64,000 nucleotides of DNA from Streptomyces sp. NBC_00670 (GCF_036226765.1 NZ_CP109017.1:5209001-5273000), one strand, 5' to 3'; shown: positions 17,495 to 28,467, counted from the first letter of the stretch. Notes: generated by a model from the sequence alone, not told the origin. Translations and numbers: made by a program.

Positions 17495-18631
17495 TTACTT
17501 GCGGCGCTTGTAGAACGGCAGCGCCACGACCTCGAACGGCTCGTGGCTGCCGCGGATGTCCACCGCGACGCCGGGGGCGCCCGGCGCGGCGTGCGCGGCG
17601 TCGACGTAGGCCATGGCGATCGGCCTGCCGAGCGTGGGGGAGGGCGCGCCCGAGGTGACCTCGCCGATCACCGTGCCGTCCGCGACGACCGGGTAGCCGG
17701 CGCGCGGCACCCGGCGGCCCTCGGCGGCCAGCCCGACGAGCACCCGCGGCGGGTTCTGCTCGGCCCGTTCGGCGGCCGCGGTCAGCGCCTCGCGGCCGAC
17801 GAAGTCGCCCTCCTTGCCGAACTTGACCACCCGGCCGAGTCCGGCGTCGAACGGGGTGAGCCCGGTGGTCAGCTCGTGCCCGTACAGCGGCATGCCGGCC
17901 TCCAGGCGCAGCGTGTCCCGGCAGGACAGCCCGCACGGCACGAGCCCCGCGGACGCGCCGGCCTCGGTGAGTGCCTGCCACAGCTTCTCCGCGTCGGCGG
18001 GGGCGACGAACAGTTCGAAGCCGTCCTCGCCGGTGTAGCCGGTGCGGGCGATCAGCGCGGGGACGCCGGCGACGGTGCCGGGGAGGCCGGCGTAGTACTT
18101 CAGGCCGTCGAGGTCGGCGTCGGTCAGGGAGGCGAGGATGCCGGGGGAGGCGGGGCCCTGGACGGCGAGGAGCGCGTAGGCGTCCCGGTCGTCGCGCACC
18201 TCGGCGTCGAAGCCGGCGGCGCGTTCGGTGAGCGCGTCGAGGACGGTCTGCGCGTTGGAGGCGTTGGCGACGACCAGGTACTCCGTGTCGGCGAGCCGGT
18301 AGACGATCAGGTCGTCGAGGATGCCGCCGTCCGCGCGGCAGATCATGGTGTAGCGGGCGCGGCCGACGGCGACCGAGCGGAGGTCGCCGACCAGGGCGTG
18401 GTTGAGGACGGCGGCGGCGTCCGGGCCGGTGACGGCGATCTCGCCCATGTGAGAGAGGTCGAACAGGCCGGCCCGGGTGCGGACGGCGAGGTGTTCCTCG
18501 CGTTCGGAGCCGTAGCGCAGGGGCATGTCCCAGCCGGCGAAGTCGGTCATGGTGGCGCCGAGGGAGCGGTGCAGGGCGTCGAGGGCGGTGCGGCGGGGGG
18601 TGGCGGGGGTGCCGGGGGTGGTGCTGCTCAT
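17495..18631 (-). CDS. gcvT: Aminomethyltransferase (glycine cleavage T protein)
   Basis: Predicted 378-residue folate-dependent enzyme releasing ammonia from the aminomethyl-H protein and forming methylene-THF. It has the family landmarks MTDFAGWDMPLRYGS, SHMGEIAVTGPDA, TGYTGEDGFELF and CRDTLRLEAGMPLYGHEL, with a C-terminal GEVTSGAPSPTLGRPIAMAYV segment. ATG 18631 follows GGGAGAACG. It is the first gene downstream of the glycine riboswitch. A 198-bp gap separates it from gcvH. Confidence 0.97.
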   Translation of the reverse strand: MSSTTPGTPATPRRTALDALHRSLGATMTDFAGWDMPLRYGSEREEHLAVRTRAGLFDLSHMGEIAVTGPDAAAVLNHALVGDLRSVAVGRARYTMICRADGGILDDLIVYRLADTEYLVVANASNAQTVLDALTERAAGFDAEVRDDRDAYALLAVQGPASPGILASLTDADLDGLKYYAGLPGTVAGVPALIARTGYTGEDGFELFVAPADAEKLWQALTEAGASAGLVPCGLSCRDTLRLEAGMPLYGHELTTGLTPFDAGLGRVVKFGKEGDFVGREALTAAAERAEQNPPRVLVGLAAEGRRVPRAGYPVVADGTVIGEVTSGAPSPTLGRPIAMAYVDAAHAAPGAPGVAVDIRGSHEPFEVVALPFYKRRK

Positions 18632-18699
18632 CGGTCGTTCTCCCGGGTGGAGGGTGGCGAGACGGGTGTGGACGGGCATCGCGGAGTACGACTGCGACT

Positions 18700-18922
18700 G
18701 CCTGTCCTCCCCATCTGTCATCGGAACCTGAGAGCTTCGCCGTGACCCGGTGACGGGGTCGTGGCTTGCACCTTGGGTGGGACCGCCGGGGTCGTGTCGT
18801 CGGCGGTCCGCTTTTCAGATGTGCCTCGCCCGCGCGGTAACTGGGCCTGAGAGATTCAAGGGAGTGCTTGCTCCTTCGGCGCCCCGGTCACAGCCCTCGG
18901 GCCGGGGACTCTCCCGCGCGGA
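18700..18922 (-). promoter_or_regulatory. Glycine riboswitch (tandem aptamer)
   Basis: Minus-strand leader of gcvT. Aptamer 1 shows CGGGAGAGT, GCCGAAGGAGCAAGC and AATCTCTCAGGC, in the order of known glycine aptamers. Aptamer 2 shows CCCAAGGTGCAAGCC, then GAAGCTCTCAGGTTCCGAT and GACAGATGGGGAGG. The tandem layout and position before gcvT match the established class, which senses glycine and usually turns on the cleavage system. The leader ends about 70 nt before the gcvT start. Confidence 0.93.
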
Positions 18923-19155
18923 TTCAAACGGCCGGTATGCGGTTGGGGCGCCATCATCGCATGCGCGCGGAGCGGGAGAGCTCGGGTGGGTGGGATGCGT
19001 GCGGCGAGTGCGGGTGGGTGGGGACTGCGCGAGCGACCACGAACCACCCGCAGAACCCCACCCCCGCTCTGTAGCAGGCCTGTTGCACGAGGCGGACCTG
19101 TTGGAGAGACGCCGTGCATTACCTTTTCTTTACGCTCGGCGGGGAAGGGACTCGC

Positions 19156-19845
19156 ATGTCCCGGAGGGAGACGATCAGGGTGGACAGGTCCACGGCGTAC
19201 GGCACGACACCGGCCCTCGCACTGCCCGACCGGACAACGGTCGCGCTGCCGCCACAACCGACCGCCCCCGTCGTCCGCGACCTCCGCGACCGCGCCGGCC
19301 GCACCCCCCACGGCCTGACCTTCGCCCCCCACGACGTCGTCGTCGTCACCGGCCTCCCCGGCAGCGGCAAGTCCACGCTGATGCACCGCGCCGTACGCGG
19401 CCACCGCATCGACTCGCAGGACACCCGCGACCGCTGGGACGCCCGCACCCCCCGCCTCCTCCCGTACGCCGTCTACCGCCCCCTCGTCCGGCTCGCCCAC
19501 TACGCCGGACTGCGGCGCGCGGTCCGCGCCGGCGGCGGCGTGGTCGTGCACGACTGCGGCACGCAAGCCTGGGTGCGCGGCTGGCTCGCCCGCGAGGCCC
19601 GCCGCCGCGGCGGCGCCCTGCACCTGCTGATCCTCGACGTCGGCGCCGACCAGGCCCGCGCGGGCCAGCGCGAGCGCGGCCGGGGCGTCTCGCCGTACGC
19701 CTTCCTCCGGCACCGCAGGGCCGCGCGACGGCTGCTGCGCGCGGTCGAGCGCGGCACGCTCCCCGAGGGCTGCGCCTCCGCCACGCTCCTGGACCGCCCC
19801 GCCGCGGACGCCCTGCGCAGGATCGAATTCGAGGGCGACCGGTAA
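19156..19845 (+). CDS. P-loop ATPase / zeta-toxin-like kinase
   Basis: Predicted 229-residue protein with one Walker A motif (VTGLPGSGKSTL, about residue 65), a VVVHDCGT strand resembling Walker B, and Arg-rich helices. The core resembles small nucleotide or zeta-type kinases of the AAA_33 group. ATG 19156 is preferred to 19114 because GGAAGGGA precedes it and the upstream residues look untranslated. It runs away from the glycine riboswitch, with about 230 bp between them. No antitoxin-like partner is adjacent, so a housekeeping phosphotransfer role is as likely as a toxin. Function unknown. Confidence 0.7.
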   Translation: MSRRETIRVDRSTAYGTTPALALPDRTTVALPPQPTAPVVRDLRDRAGRTPHGLTFAPHDVVVVTGLPGSGKSTLMHRAVRGHRIDSQDTRDRWDARTPRLLPYAVYRPLVRLAHYAGLRRAVRAGGGVVVHDCGTQAWVRGWLAREARRRGGALHLLILDVGADQARAGQRERGRGVSPYAFLRHRRAARRLLRAVERGTLPEGCASATLLDRPAADALRRIEFEGDR

Positions 19846-19913
19846 CCCCACCGGGGGATAAGGTTTCGTGCCGGAACGGCACACACCGGCAGGGCAGGGC
19901 GGTAGAGACACAC

Positions 19914-20687
19914 ATGGACATCCCGGCACAGGCGCACCCGCAACCCCACCCCCACGGCGGCTGGCCCGGCAACGAGCTGGAGGAGGTGCTCTCCGCCTCC
20001 CTCGGTGTGCCCTCCGCCGGCGCCCGCATCGTCGAGGTGCTGACCCGCAGCTTCCTCTGGGTCCCGCTCCCCAACGGCCGCGGCGCGCACGGCGGTCCGC
20101 TCGACCTGCCCACCCTGGAACTGGACGGCCAGGTCTACGTCCCCGTCTTCAGCTCCGAGGAACAGTTCCGCCAGGTCGTCGGCGCGCACATGGGGTTCAC
20201 CATCGCCCCCGCCGTGGAGTTCGCGCGCGGGCTGCCCCCGCAGGTGGGCCTCGCCGTCAACCCGGACGGCGTGCTCGGCATCCCGCTGCCGCCCGACGCC
20301 GTGGCCGAACTGTGCCGGGGCGGCCGTACGCCGCTGGACGGCCCCGCCTCCGGCGGCCGCGTCCGGCTGTTCGAGCCGGACTGGCAGGACGACCCGGTGG
20401 ACCTCCTCGCCGCCGCCTCCGCCGAGTTCGCCGCGACCGGCATCGTGCTCTCCGCCCGCCGCTGCCTGGCCGCGATCGAGACGGCCGACCCCGTCATGTT
20501 CGTCGGCGTCGAACTCGCCTCCCGGGACCCCGAGGCGCACACGGTCCCCCTGGACGCCCTCGGCCGCGCCCTGGCCAAGGCCCCCGTCGCCACCCCCGTC
20601 AACATGGTCTTCCTGGACGCCGCCCAGGACCCCGTCTGCGACTGGCTGAGGGAGAACGTCCGCCCCTTCTACCAACTGGGCTACTGA
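19914..20687 (+). CDS. SseB-family protein (enhanced serine sensitivity), copy 1
   Basis: Predicted 257-residue cytoplasmic protein. The N-terminal SseB fold contains FLWVPLPNG, GQVYVPVFSSEEQFRQVV and GLAVNPDGVLGIPLPP. The C-terminal half (residues about 165-257) has IVLSARRCLAAIE and ends DWLRENVRPFYQLGY, which is repeated in the next gene (WLRARARPFYDR). The family name comes from a serine-sensitivity phenotype in E. coli; the biochemical role is unknown. It lies next to the glycine/serine operon on the opposite strand. ATG 19914 has a weak ribosome site. Confidence 0.8.
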   Translation: MDIPAQAHPQPHPHGGWPGNELEEVLSASLGVPSAGARIVEVLTRSFLWVPLPNGRGAHGGPLDLPTLELDGQVYVPVFSSEEQFRQVVGAHMGFTIAPAVEFARGLPPQVGLAVNPDGVLGIPLPPDAVAELCRGGRTPLDGPASGGRVRLFEPDWQDDPVDLLAAASAEFAATGIVLSARRCLAAIETADPVMFVGVELASRDPEAHTVPLDALGRALAKAPVATPVNMVFLDAAQDPVCDWLRENVRPFYQLGY

Positions 20688-20785
20688 CAGCGCCCCGTGA
20701 AGGGCCGCGCTCCCCGACCCACCCCCCAGCCGTCGGCAGACCTTAAGCTGTCCCCAGCCAATGTCTCGCGAAGGGGCGGTAGAAG

Positions 20786-21577
20786 GTGAGCGCGTCGGGC
20801 ACGGCCGCGGCCGGGCAGGTCGAGCACATGCTGCGCCAAGTCACGCCCGGGCGTTACGACGCCTACGAGGCGCTGCTCCGCGCGCTCGCGGCGCCCTCTT
20901 CCGGCCATCTCTGGATGCTGCTGTGGCAGGGACGGACCGGCTCGCCCGACGCCCAGTACGGGACGATGGAGGTCGGCGGCTTCCCGTACGCCCCCTGTGT
21001 GACGTCCGCGCAGGAGCTGTCGGCCAGCGGCTGGAACCGTTCCTACGAGGTGGTCGACGGCCTTGAGGCGGCCCGCGCCCTCTACCCCGACCACTACGGC
21101 CTGTGGCTCAATCCGCACGCCCCCGGCGGCGGCGTCGGCGTCCCCTGGCTGGATCTGCGCCGGATCGCCACGGGGCTGGACAGGCAGCCGGCCGGACCGC
21201 TGCGGATGAGTGAACCGGCCATCGAGATCCCGCAGTTCTACGCCCTGCTCACGCAGAACGCGCACCGCACCCCCGCGGTGCGCGCGCTGCGCCGCGCCTG
21301 GGTGCAGCCCGCGCTCGGCGCGCCGTACCTCGCCATCGGCCTGGACGTCTACGAGGCCTCGCCGCCCGCGGTGGACGCGGTGCGCACGATGATGCGGCAG
21401 TCGGTCGTCGCCGTGCCGGACGGGCTGCCCGTCTCCACCGTCGCGCTCTCCGACCCGCACGATCCCGTCGCGATGTGGCTGCGCGCCCGGGCCCGGCCGT
21501 TCTACGACCGCGAGGCCCACGCCCCGGCCGGTGCGCCCGCCTCCGGCTACGGCTACCCGCACACGCCCGGATACTGA
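20786..21577 (+). CDS. SseB-family protein, copy 2
   Basis: Predicted 263-residue paralogue of the previous gene. Shared elements are LWMLLWQG, GGFPYAPCVTSAQELSASGW, GLWLNPHAPGGGVGVPWLDL and the C-terminal signature MWLRARARPFYDRE. The tail is Pro/Gly/Tyr-rich (ASGYGYPHTPGY). GTG 20786 is supported by a purine-rich GTAGAAG stretch upstream. Only about 98 bp separate the two genes, so they are probably co-transcribed, and they may form a heteromer. Confidence 0.78.
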   Translation: MSASGTAAAGQVEHMLRQVTPGRYDAYEALLRALAAPSSGHLWMLLWQGRTGSPDAQYGTMEVGGFPYAPCVTSAQELSASGWNRSYEVVDGLEAARALYPDHYGLWLNPHAPGGGVGVPWLDLRRIATGLDRQPAGPLRMSEPAIEIPQFYALLTQNAHRTPAVRALRRAWVQPALGAPYLAIGLDVYEASPPAVDAVRTMMRQSVVAVPDGLPVSTVALSDPHDPVAMWLRARARPFYDREAHAPAGAPASGYGYPHTPGY

Positions 21578-21923
21578 GACACGCGTACGCTGCCGCGTGA
21601 AGGCTGCTCATCGTACCTTCACGTTAACTCCGTGTTTCTTCGCGCGTAGATGGCAACGGAAGGATCGGTTCCGTTCGGCTATCGGGTCCCATGCCCCAAT
21701 TGCCCCTCGTCCGGCTCCCGTTACCCACTGTCCGCATAACGGAACACCTCAAAGAGCATCACGGTTGCGCATCCATTCACCGTCAACCCTGGCAACAGAT
21801 CGCCGGAGCGTTGAAGACTCCCGCACCAGGGGAGCGTTCGCTCCCGTGTACGACGGACTGATCACGCCGCTACGAGCGGCAAGTGCGGGCCGGCTACCGC
21901 CGGTTGAGAGGGGTCCCTGCCAG
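21578..21923. other. Promoter region of the peptide ABC operon
   Basis: 346 bp with no protein-like frame. The lower-GC part around 21600-21780 is where the operon promoter is expected. I see no strong inverted repeat or known riboswitch. The last 20 bp carry the GAGAGGGG ribosome site of the permease gene. Confidence 0.45.
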
Positions 21924-22922
21924 ATGACGGCACCATTGCACGAGCCGACCGCGGAAGCGGCTCCGAGTGCGGCCGAGGAAGCGGCGGTTCAAGGCGCCGG
22001 TACGAAGGCCGTACAGGGGCGTTCCCTGGGCCGGATCGCCTGGGAGCGCCTGAAGCGGGACAAGCTCGCCCTGACGGGGGGCGTCGTCGTACTCCTGCTG
22101 ATCCTGGTCGCGATCTTCGCTCCGCTGCTGGCCGGGCAGGACCCCGACGCCTACCACGAGAACCTGATCGACCCGCTGTTCGGCACCCCCACCGGGTCCC
22201 TGGGCGGCATCAGCGGCGACCACCTCCTCGGTGTCGAGCCCGTCAACGGCCGCGACATCTTCGCCCGCATCATCTACGGCTCCCGGATCTCGCTCCTCGT
22301 CGGCTTCCTGTCGGCCCTGGTGGCCGTGGTCCTCGGCACCGTCCTCGGCATCCTCGCCGGCTTCTTCGGCGGCTGGGTCGACGCCGTCGTCAGCCGCGTC
22401 ATGGACGGTCTGCTCGCCTTCCCGCAGCTGCTGTTCATCATCGCCCTGGTCTCGGTGATGCCGAACAACATGCTGGGCCTGTCCGGCACCGGCGTGCGCG
22501 TGTTCGTGATGATCCTCGTCATCGGCTTCTTCGGCTGGCCGTACATCGGCCGTGTGGTGCGCGGCCAGACGCTGTCCATGCGCGAACGCGAGTACGTCGA
22601 GGCGGCCCGCTCGCTGGGTGCCGGCCGCTTCTACATCCTGTTCAAGGAGCTGCTGCCCAACCTGGTCGCGCCCATCATCGTGTACACGACGATGATGATC
22701 CCGACCAACATCCTCACCGAGGCGGCGCTCAGCTTCCTGGGCGTGGGCGTCAAGCCGCCCACCTCCTCCTGGGGGCAGATGCTCTCCACCGCGATCGACT
22801 ACTACGAGTCGGACCCCATGTTCATGGTGGTCCCCGGCGTGGCGATCTTCATCACCGTCCTTGCCTTCAACCTCTTCGGCGACGGCGTGCGTGACGCGCT
22901 CGACCCGAAGGGTTCCCGCTGA
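21924..22922 (+). CDS. Peptide/nickel-type ABC permease, DppC-like
   Basis: Predicted 332-residue inner-membrane permease. The N-terminal OppC-type helix (LALTGGVVVLLLILVAIFAPLLAG) is followed by the transport domain and the EAA loop (EYVEAARSLGAGRFYILFKELLPNL) that docks the ATPase, then NILTEAALSFLGVGV and a C-terminal NLFGDGVRDALDPKGSR. ATG 21924 follows GAGAGGGG. It heads the five-gene operon; having the C-type permease first, before the binding protein, is less common than dppABCDF order. Confidence 0.93.
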   Translation: MTAPLHEPTAEAAPSAAEEAAVQGAGTKAVQGRSLGRIAWERLKRDKLALTGGVVVLLLILVAIFAPLLAGQDPDAYHENLIDPLFGTPTGSLGGISGDHLLGVEPVNGRDIFARIIYGSRISLLVGFLSALVAVVLGTVLGILAGFFGGWVDAVVSRVMDGLLAFPQLLFIIALVSVMPNNMLGLSGTGVRVFVMILVIGFFGWPYIGRVVRGQTLSMREREYVEAARSLGAGRFYILFKELLPNLVAPIIVYTTMMIPTNILTEAALSFLGVGVKPPTSSWGQMLSTAIDYYESDPMFMVVPGVAIFITVLAFNLFGDGVRDALDPKGSR

Positions 22923-22991
22923 ACTGCCGTACCCCCTACTGAGGTTCGCGAATTGTCCGCGAGCCGATTGACATCCGGAGGATCCGAGATC

Positions 22992-24785
22992 GTGACTACC
23001 CAACGCACCACAGGGCGGCGCAAGCAGGCGGCGGCCGCCGCGATCGCGGTCGCCGCGCTGCTGAGCACGGCGGCGTGCGGCGGCAACGACGACAGCGACG
23101 GCGGTTCGAAGAGCGGCGCGGCCGGTTTCGACGCGGCCAACAACAAGGTCGCCCAGGCCTCGCTGGCCAAGAAGGGCGGCGAGCTCAAGTTCGCCAGCGT
23201 CCAGGACGCCGACTCGTGGGACACCACCCGTGGCTACTACGGCTTCATGTGGAACTTCTCCCGCTACTACAGCCGTCAGCTGCTGACGTACAAGACGGAG
23301 CCGGGCACCACGGGCGCCGAGCTGACCCCCGACCTCGCCGCCGACATGGGCAAGGTCTCGGACGACGGCAAGACCTACACCTTCACCCTGCGTGACGGCG
23401 TCACGTGGGAGGACGGCAAGGCCATCACCGCCCAGGACATCAAGTACGGCATCGAGCGCCAGTGGGCCCAGGACGTGCTGTCCGGCGGTCCGGTCTACAT
23501 GAAGGACGTCCTCGACCCCAAGGGCGAGTACAAGGGCCCCTACAAGGACAGCTCCAAGGACCACCTGGGTCTGAAGGCGATCGACACGCCGGACGAGAAG
23601 ACCATCGTCTTCCACCTGCCGAAGGCCAACTCGGACTTCCTCCAGATGCTGGCGCTGACCTCGTCCTCGCCGGTCCGCCAGGACAAGGACACCAAGTCCA
23701 AGTACGGTCTGCACCCGTTCTCCTCGGGCCCGTACAAGTTCCAGTCCTACGCGCCCGGCAAGAACCTGATGCTGGTGCGCAACACCAACTGGAAGGCCTC
23801 CTCGGACCCGGTCCGCAAGGCCTACCCGGACAAGGTCAGCATCAAGTTCTTCACCAACGCCAACGACCTGGACTCGCGTCTGATCAACGGCGACTACGAC
23901 ATCGACCTGGCCCAGACCGGTCTGTCCCCGCAGGGCCGCTCCACCGCCCTGAAGGAGCACAAGGCCAACGTCGACAACCCGGTCTCCGGCTACATCCGTT
24001 ACGCGGTCTTCCCGCAGAACGTGAAGCCGTTCGACAACGAGCACTGCCGCAAGGCCGTGATCTACGGCGCCGACCACGTCTCCCTGCAGACCGCGCGCGG
24101 CGGCCCGCAGGCCGGCGGTGACATCGGCACCAACATGCTCCCGCCGTCGGTGCCGGGTGCCGAGGGCCAGAAGTACGACCCGTACAAGCTGGCGACGGAC
24201 AACAAGAACGGCAACGTCGAGAAGGCCAAGGAAGAGCTGAAGGCCTGCGGCAAGCCGAACGGCTTCAAGACCACCATCGCGGTCCGCAACAACAAGCCGG
24301 TCGAGGTGGCCACCGCCACGTCGATGCAGGCCTCGCTGAAGAAGGTCGGCATCACCGTCGACATCGACCAGTACGACGGCTCGCAGACCGCCGGCATCAT
24401 CGGCAGCCCCTCGAACGTGAAGAAGAAGGGCTACGGCATCATCATCATGGGCTGGGGCCCGGACTTCCCGTCCGTCCAGGGCTTCGGTCTGCCGCTGTGG
24501 GACAGCAAGTACATCCTCGAGAGCGGCAACAACAACTTCGCCATGATCAAGGACAAGGCGATCGACGGACTCTTCGACGACTACAACAAGACGCTCGAGG
24601 ACTCCAAGAAGGCCGAGATCGCCACGGAGATCAACCACAAGGTCATGGAGGGCGGCTACTACCTGCCCTTCGTCTTCGAGAAGTTCATCAACTGGCGCGG
24701 TTCGAACGTGGCCAACGTGTACACGACGGGTGCGTACAGCGGTATGTACGACTTCGTCAACATGGGCCTGAAGTCCACGAAGTAA
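22992..24785 (+). CDS. Peptide-type ABC substrate-binding lipoprotein (family 5)
   Basis: Predicted 597-residue extracellular solute-binding protein. The signal sequence ends in a lipobox-like STAACGG, so Cys near residue 30 would be lipidated. Family 5 features are LTPDLAADMGKVSDDGKTYTF, VTWEDGKAITAQDIKYGIER and HPFSSGPYKF. GTG 22992 is chosen for its GGAGG box; an earlier frame start would spoil the signal peptide. Codon choice is the most biased of the operon (AAG, AAC, GAC), suggesting high expression. A strong hairpin follows the gene. Ligand probably oligopeptide; not provable here. Confidence 0.93.
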   Translation: MTTQRTTGRRKQAAAAAIAVAALLSTAACGGNDDSDGGSKSGAAGFDAANNKVAQASLAKKGGELKFASVQDADSWDTTRGYYGFMWNFSRYYSRQLLTYKTEPGTTGAELTPDLAADMGKVSDDGKTYTFTLRDGVTWEDGKAITAQDIKYGIERQWAQDVLSGGPVYMKDVLDPKGEYKGPYKDSSKDHLGLKAIDTPDEKTIVFHLPKANSDFLQMLALTSSSPVRQDKDTKSKYGLHPFSSGPYKFQSYAPGKNLMLVRNTNWKASSDPVRKAYPDKVSIKFFTNANDLDSRLINGDYDIDLAQTGLSPQGRSTALKEHKANVDNPVSGYIRYAVFPQNVKPFDNEHCRKAVIYGADHVSLQTARGGPQAGGDIGTNMLPPSVPGAEGQKYDPYKLATDNKNGNVEKAKEELKACGKPNGFKTTIAVRNNKPVEVATATSMQASLKKVGITVDIDQYDGSQTAGIIGSPSNVKKKGYGIIIMGWGPDFPSVQGFGLPLWDSKYILESGNNNFAMIKDKAIDGLFDDYNKTLEDSKKAEIATEINHKVMEGGYYLPFVFEKFINWRGSNVANVYTTGAYSGMYDFVNMGLKSTK

Positions 24786-24840
24786 ATCCCGGCACACCCG
24801 CCGAACGGCACGAAAGGCAGGTGAAGGCCGGCGCGGCGTG

Positions 24841-24877
24841 ACCGCGGGCCGCCGGAAGACCTCCGGCGGCCCGCGGT
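24841..24877 (+). terminator. 16-bp perfect hairpin between binding protein and permease genes
   Basis: Arms 24841-24856 and 24862-24877 are exact reverse complements with a 5-nt loop (AGACC). There is no T-run. In ABC operons such a structure commonly attenuates transcription or protects the 3' end of the abundant binding-protein mRNA, giving more binding protein than permease. Confidence 0.8.
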
Positions 24878-24896
24878 CCGCGGCGGGCCGTAAGCT

Positions 24897-25895
24897 GTGC
24901 TCGCTTACCTCATCAGGCGGCTGCTCGCCGCCGCAGTGATGCTGGTGGTCATCATCGTGGTGGTCTTCAGCATCTTCTTCCTCGTCCCCAAATGGGCGGG
25001 CGTCGACATCGCCACGAGCTTCGTGGGCAAGCAGGCGGACCCCGCCTCGGTCGAGGCCGTACGGGAGAAGCTCGGCCTGGCCGACCCGATCTACTCCCAG
25101 GTCTGGGAGTTCTTCAAGGGCATCTTCGTCGGCCGCACCTACTCGGGCGGCGGCGACGTCACGAACTGCGCCGCGCCCTGCTTCGGCTACTCGTTCCGCA
25201 GCGAGCAGTCCGTCTGGCCGGTGCTGACCGACCGCTTCCCGGTGACCCTGGGCCTGGCGCTCGGTGCCGCCGTGCTGTGGCTGGTCTTCGGTGTCGCGGC
25301 GGGTGTGCTCTCCGCGCTCAAGCGCGGCAGCATCTGGGACCGCGGCGCGATGGTCGTCGCGCTCAGCGGTGTCTCGCTCCCCATCTACTTCACCGGCCTG
25401 CTCTCGCTCGCCATCTTCAGCTACGGACTGGGCTGGATCGACGGGCAGTACGTGCCCCTCAAGGACGGCTTCGGCGGCTGGCTCGGCGGCATGATCCTGC
25501 CCTGGATCACCCTCGCCTTCCTCTACGCGGCGATGTACGCCCGGATCACCCGCGCCACCATGCTGGAGATCCTCGGCGAGGACTACATCCGCACCGCCCG
25601 CGCAAAGGGCCTGCGCGAGCCGGTCGTCATCCGCAAGCACGCCATGCGCTCCACGATGACCCCCATCCTCACCATGCTCGGCATGGACCTCGGCGCCCTC
25701 ATCGGCGGCGCGATCCTCACCGAGACCACGTTCAGCCTGCCCGGCCTCGGACAGAAGGTGCTCGACGCGATCAAGAACCAGGACCTGCCCTTCATCCTGG
25801 GCGTCACCCTGATCACCTCGCTCGCGGTGCTCGTCGCCAACCTCGTCGTGGACATCCTGTACGCCGTCATCGACCCCCGAGTGAGGCTGGCATGA
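24897..25895 (+). CDS. Peptide/nickel-type ABC permease, DppB-like
   Basis: Predicted 332-residue permease with an N-terminal helix (LIRRLLAAAVMLVVIIVVVF), a roughly 70-residue periplasmic-side loop containing CAAPCFGYS (two Cys), and the transport domain with EAA loop (DYIRTARAKGLREPVVIRKHAMR). It ends VVDILYAVIDPRVRLA, typical of DppB. GTG 24897 follows the hairpin with a poor ribosome site, consistent with lower output than the binding protein. The stop overlaps the next ATG (ATGA). Confidence 0.92.
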   Translation: MLAYLIRRLLAAAVMLVVIIVVVFSIFFLVPKWAGVDIATSFVGKQADPASVEAVREKLGLADPIYSQVWEFFKGIFVGRTYSGGGDVTNCAAPCFGYSFRSEQSVWPVLTDRFPVTLGLALGAAVLWLVFGVAAGVLSALKRGSIWDRGAMVVALSGVSLPIYFTGLLSLAIFSYGLGWIDGQYVPLKDGFGGWLGGMILPWITLAFLYAAMYARITRATMLEILGEDYIRTARAKGLREPVVIRKHAMRSTMTPILTMLGMDLGALIGGAILTETTFSLPGLGQKVLDAIKNQDLPFILGVTLITSLAVLVANLVVDILYAVIDPRVRLA

Positions 25896-26991
25896 CCGAC
25901 ATCGGCAAGAGCGGAGCGGCGGTCGGCGAGCCGCGGGCCGTCAAGGACTCGCCGGCACCCTCCGCCTTCCTGGAAGTGCGCGACCTGAAGGTGCACTTCC
26001 CGACCGACGACGGCCTGGTCAAGTCCGTCGACGGGCTCAGCTTCCAGCTGGAGAAGGGCAAGACCCTCGGCATCGTGGGCGAGTCCGGCTCCGGCAAGTC
26101 GGTGACCTCGCTCGGCATCATGGGCCTGCACACCGCCGGCCAGTACGGCAAGCGCAAGGCGCGGATATCCGGCGAGATCTGGCTGGACGGCACCGAGCTG
26201 CTGTCCGCCGACCCCGACCACGTGCGCAAGCTGCGCGGCCGGCAGATGTCGATGATCTTCCAGGACCCGCTGTCCGCGATGCACCCGTACTACACGATCG
26301 GGCAGCAGATCGTGGAGGCGTACCGGGTCCACCACGACGTCGACAAGAAGACCGCCAAGCGGCGCGCGGTGGAGATGCTCGACCGGGTCGGCATCCCGCA
26401 GCCCGACAAGCGCGTCGACAGCTACCCGCACGAGTTCTCCGGCGGTATGCGCCAGCGCGCGATGATCGCGATGTCGCTGGTCAACAACCCCGAGCTGCTC
26501 ATCGCGGACGAGCCGACGACCGCCCTGGACGTCACCGTCCAGGCGCAGATCCTCGACCTCATCCGCGACCTGCAGACGGAGTTCGGCTCCGCGGTCATCA
26601 TCATCACCCACGACCTGGGCGTCGTCGCCGAGCTCGCCGACGACCTGCTGGTGATGTACGCGGGCCGCTGCGTGGAGCGCGGACCGGCCGAGAAGGTGTT
26701 CTACGAGCCCCGCCACCCCTACACCTGGGGCCTGCTCGGCTCGATGCCGCGGCTCGACCGCGAACAGCAGGAACGCCTCATCCCGGTCAAGGGCTCCCCG
26801 CCCTCCCTGATCAACGTGCCGTCCGGCTGCGCCTTCAACCCGCGCTGCCCGTACGCGGACGTCCCCAAGGACGATCTGACCCGCACGGTCCGCCCCGAGC
26901 TGGCCGAGGTGGGCAGCCGGCACTGGGCCGCCTGCCACATGAGCACGGAGCAGCGGGAGCGCATCTGGACCGAAGAGATCGCCCCGAAGCT

Positions 26992-26995
<4 letters not shown>
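25892..26995 (+). CDS. ABC transporter ATPase, DppD-like
   Basis: Predicted 367-residue ATPase. Walker A GESGSGKS, Q-loop MIFQDPLSAMHP, signature FSGGMRQRAM, Walker B LLIADEPTTALD and the H-loop THDLG are all present. The C-terminal oligopeptide domain has a Cys cluster (SGCAFNPRCPYAD and AACHM), which in this family can bind an Fe-S cluster. ATG 25892 overlaps the permease stop by 4 bp. Confidence 0.95.
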
Positions 26996-28446
<1,451 letters not shown>

Positions 28447-28467
28447 CGCATGACGAGTTGGCAAAGT

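Noticed and set aside
17378..18745. A 455-codon plus-strand frame opposite gcvT
   Set aside because: It overlaps gcvT and part of the riboswitch; its Gly/Asp/Ala-rich sequence is a shadow.
21894..25640. A 1248-codon open frame opposite the peptide ABC operon
   Set aside because: It spans three real genes and their gaps, has no domain signature, and is a mirror of the strong codon bias of the coding strand.
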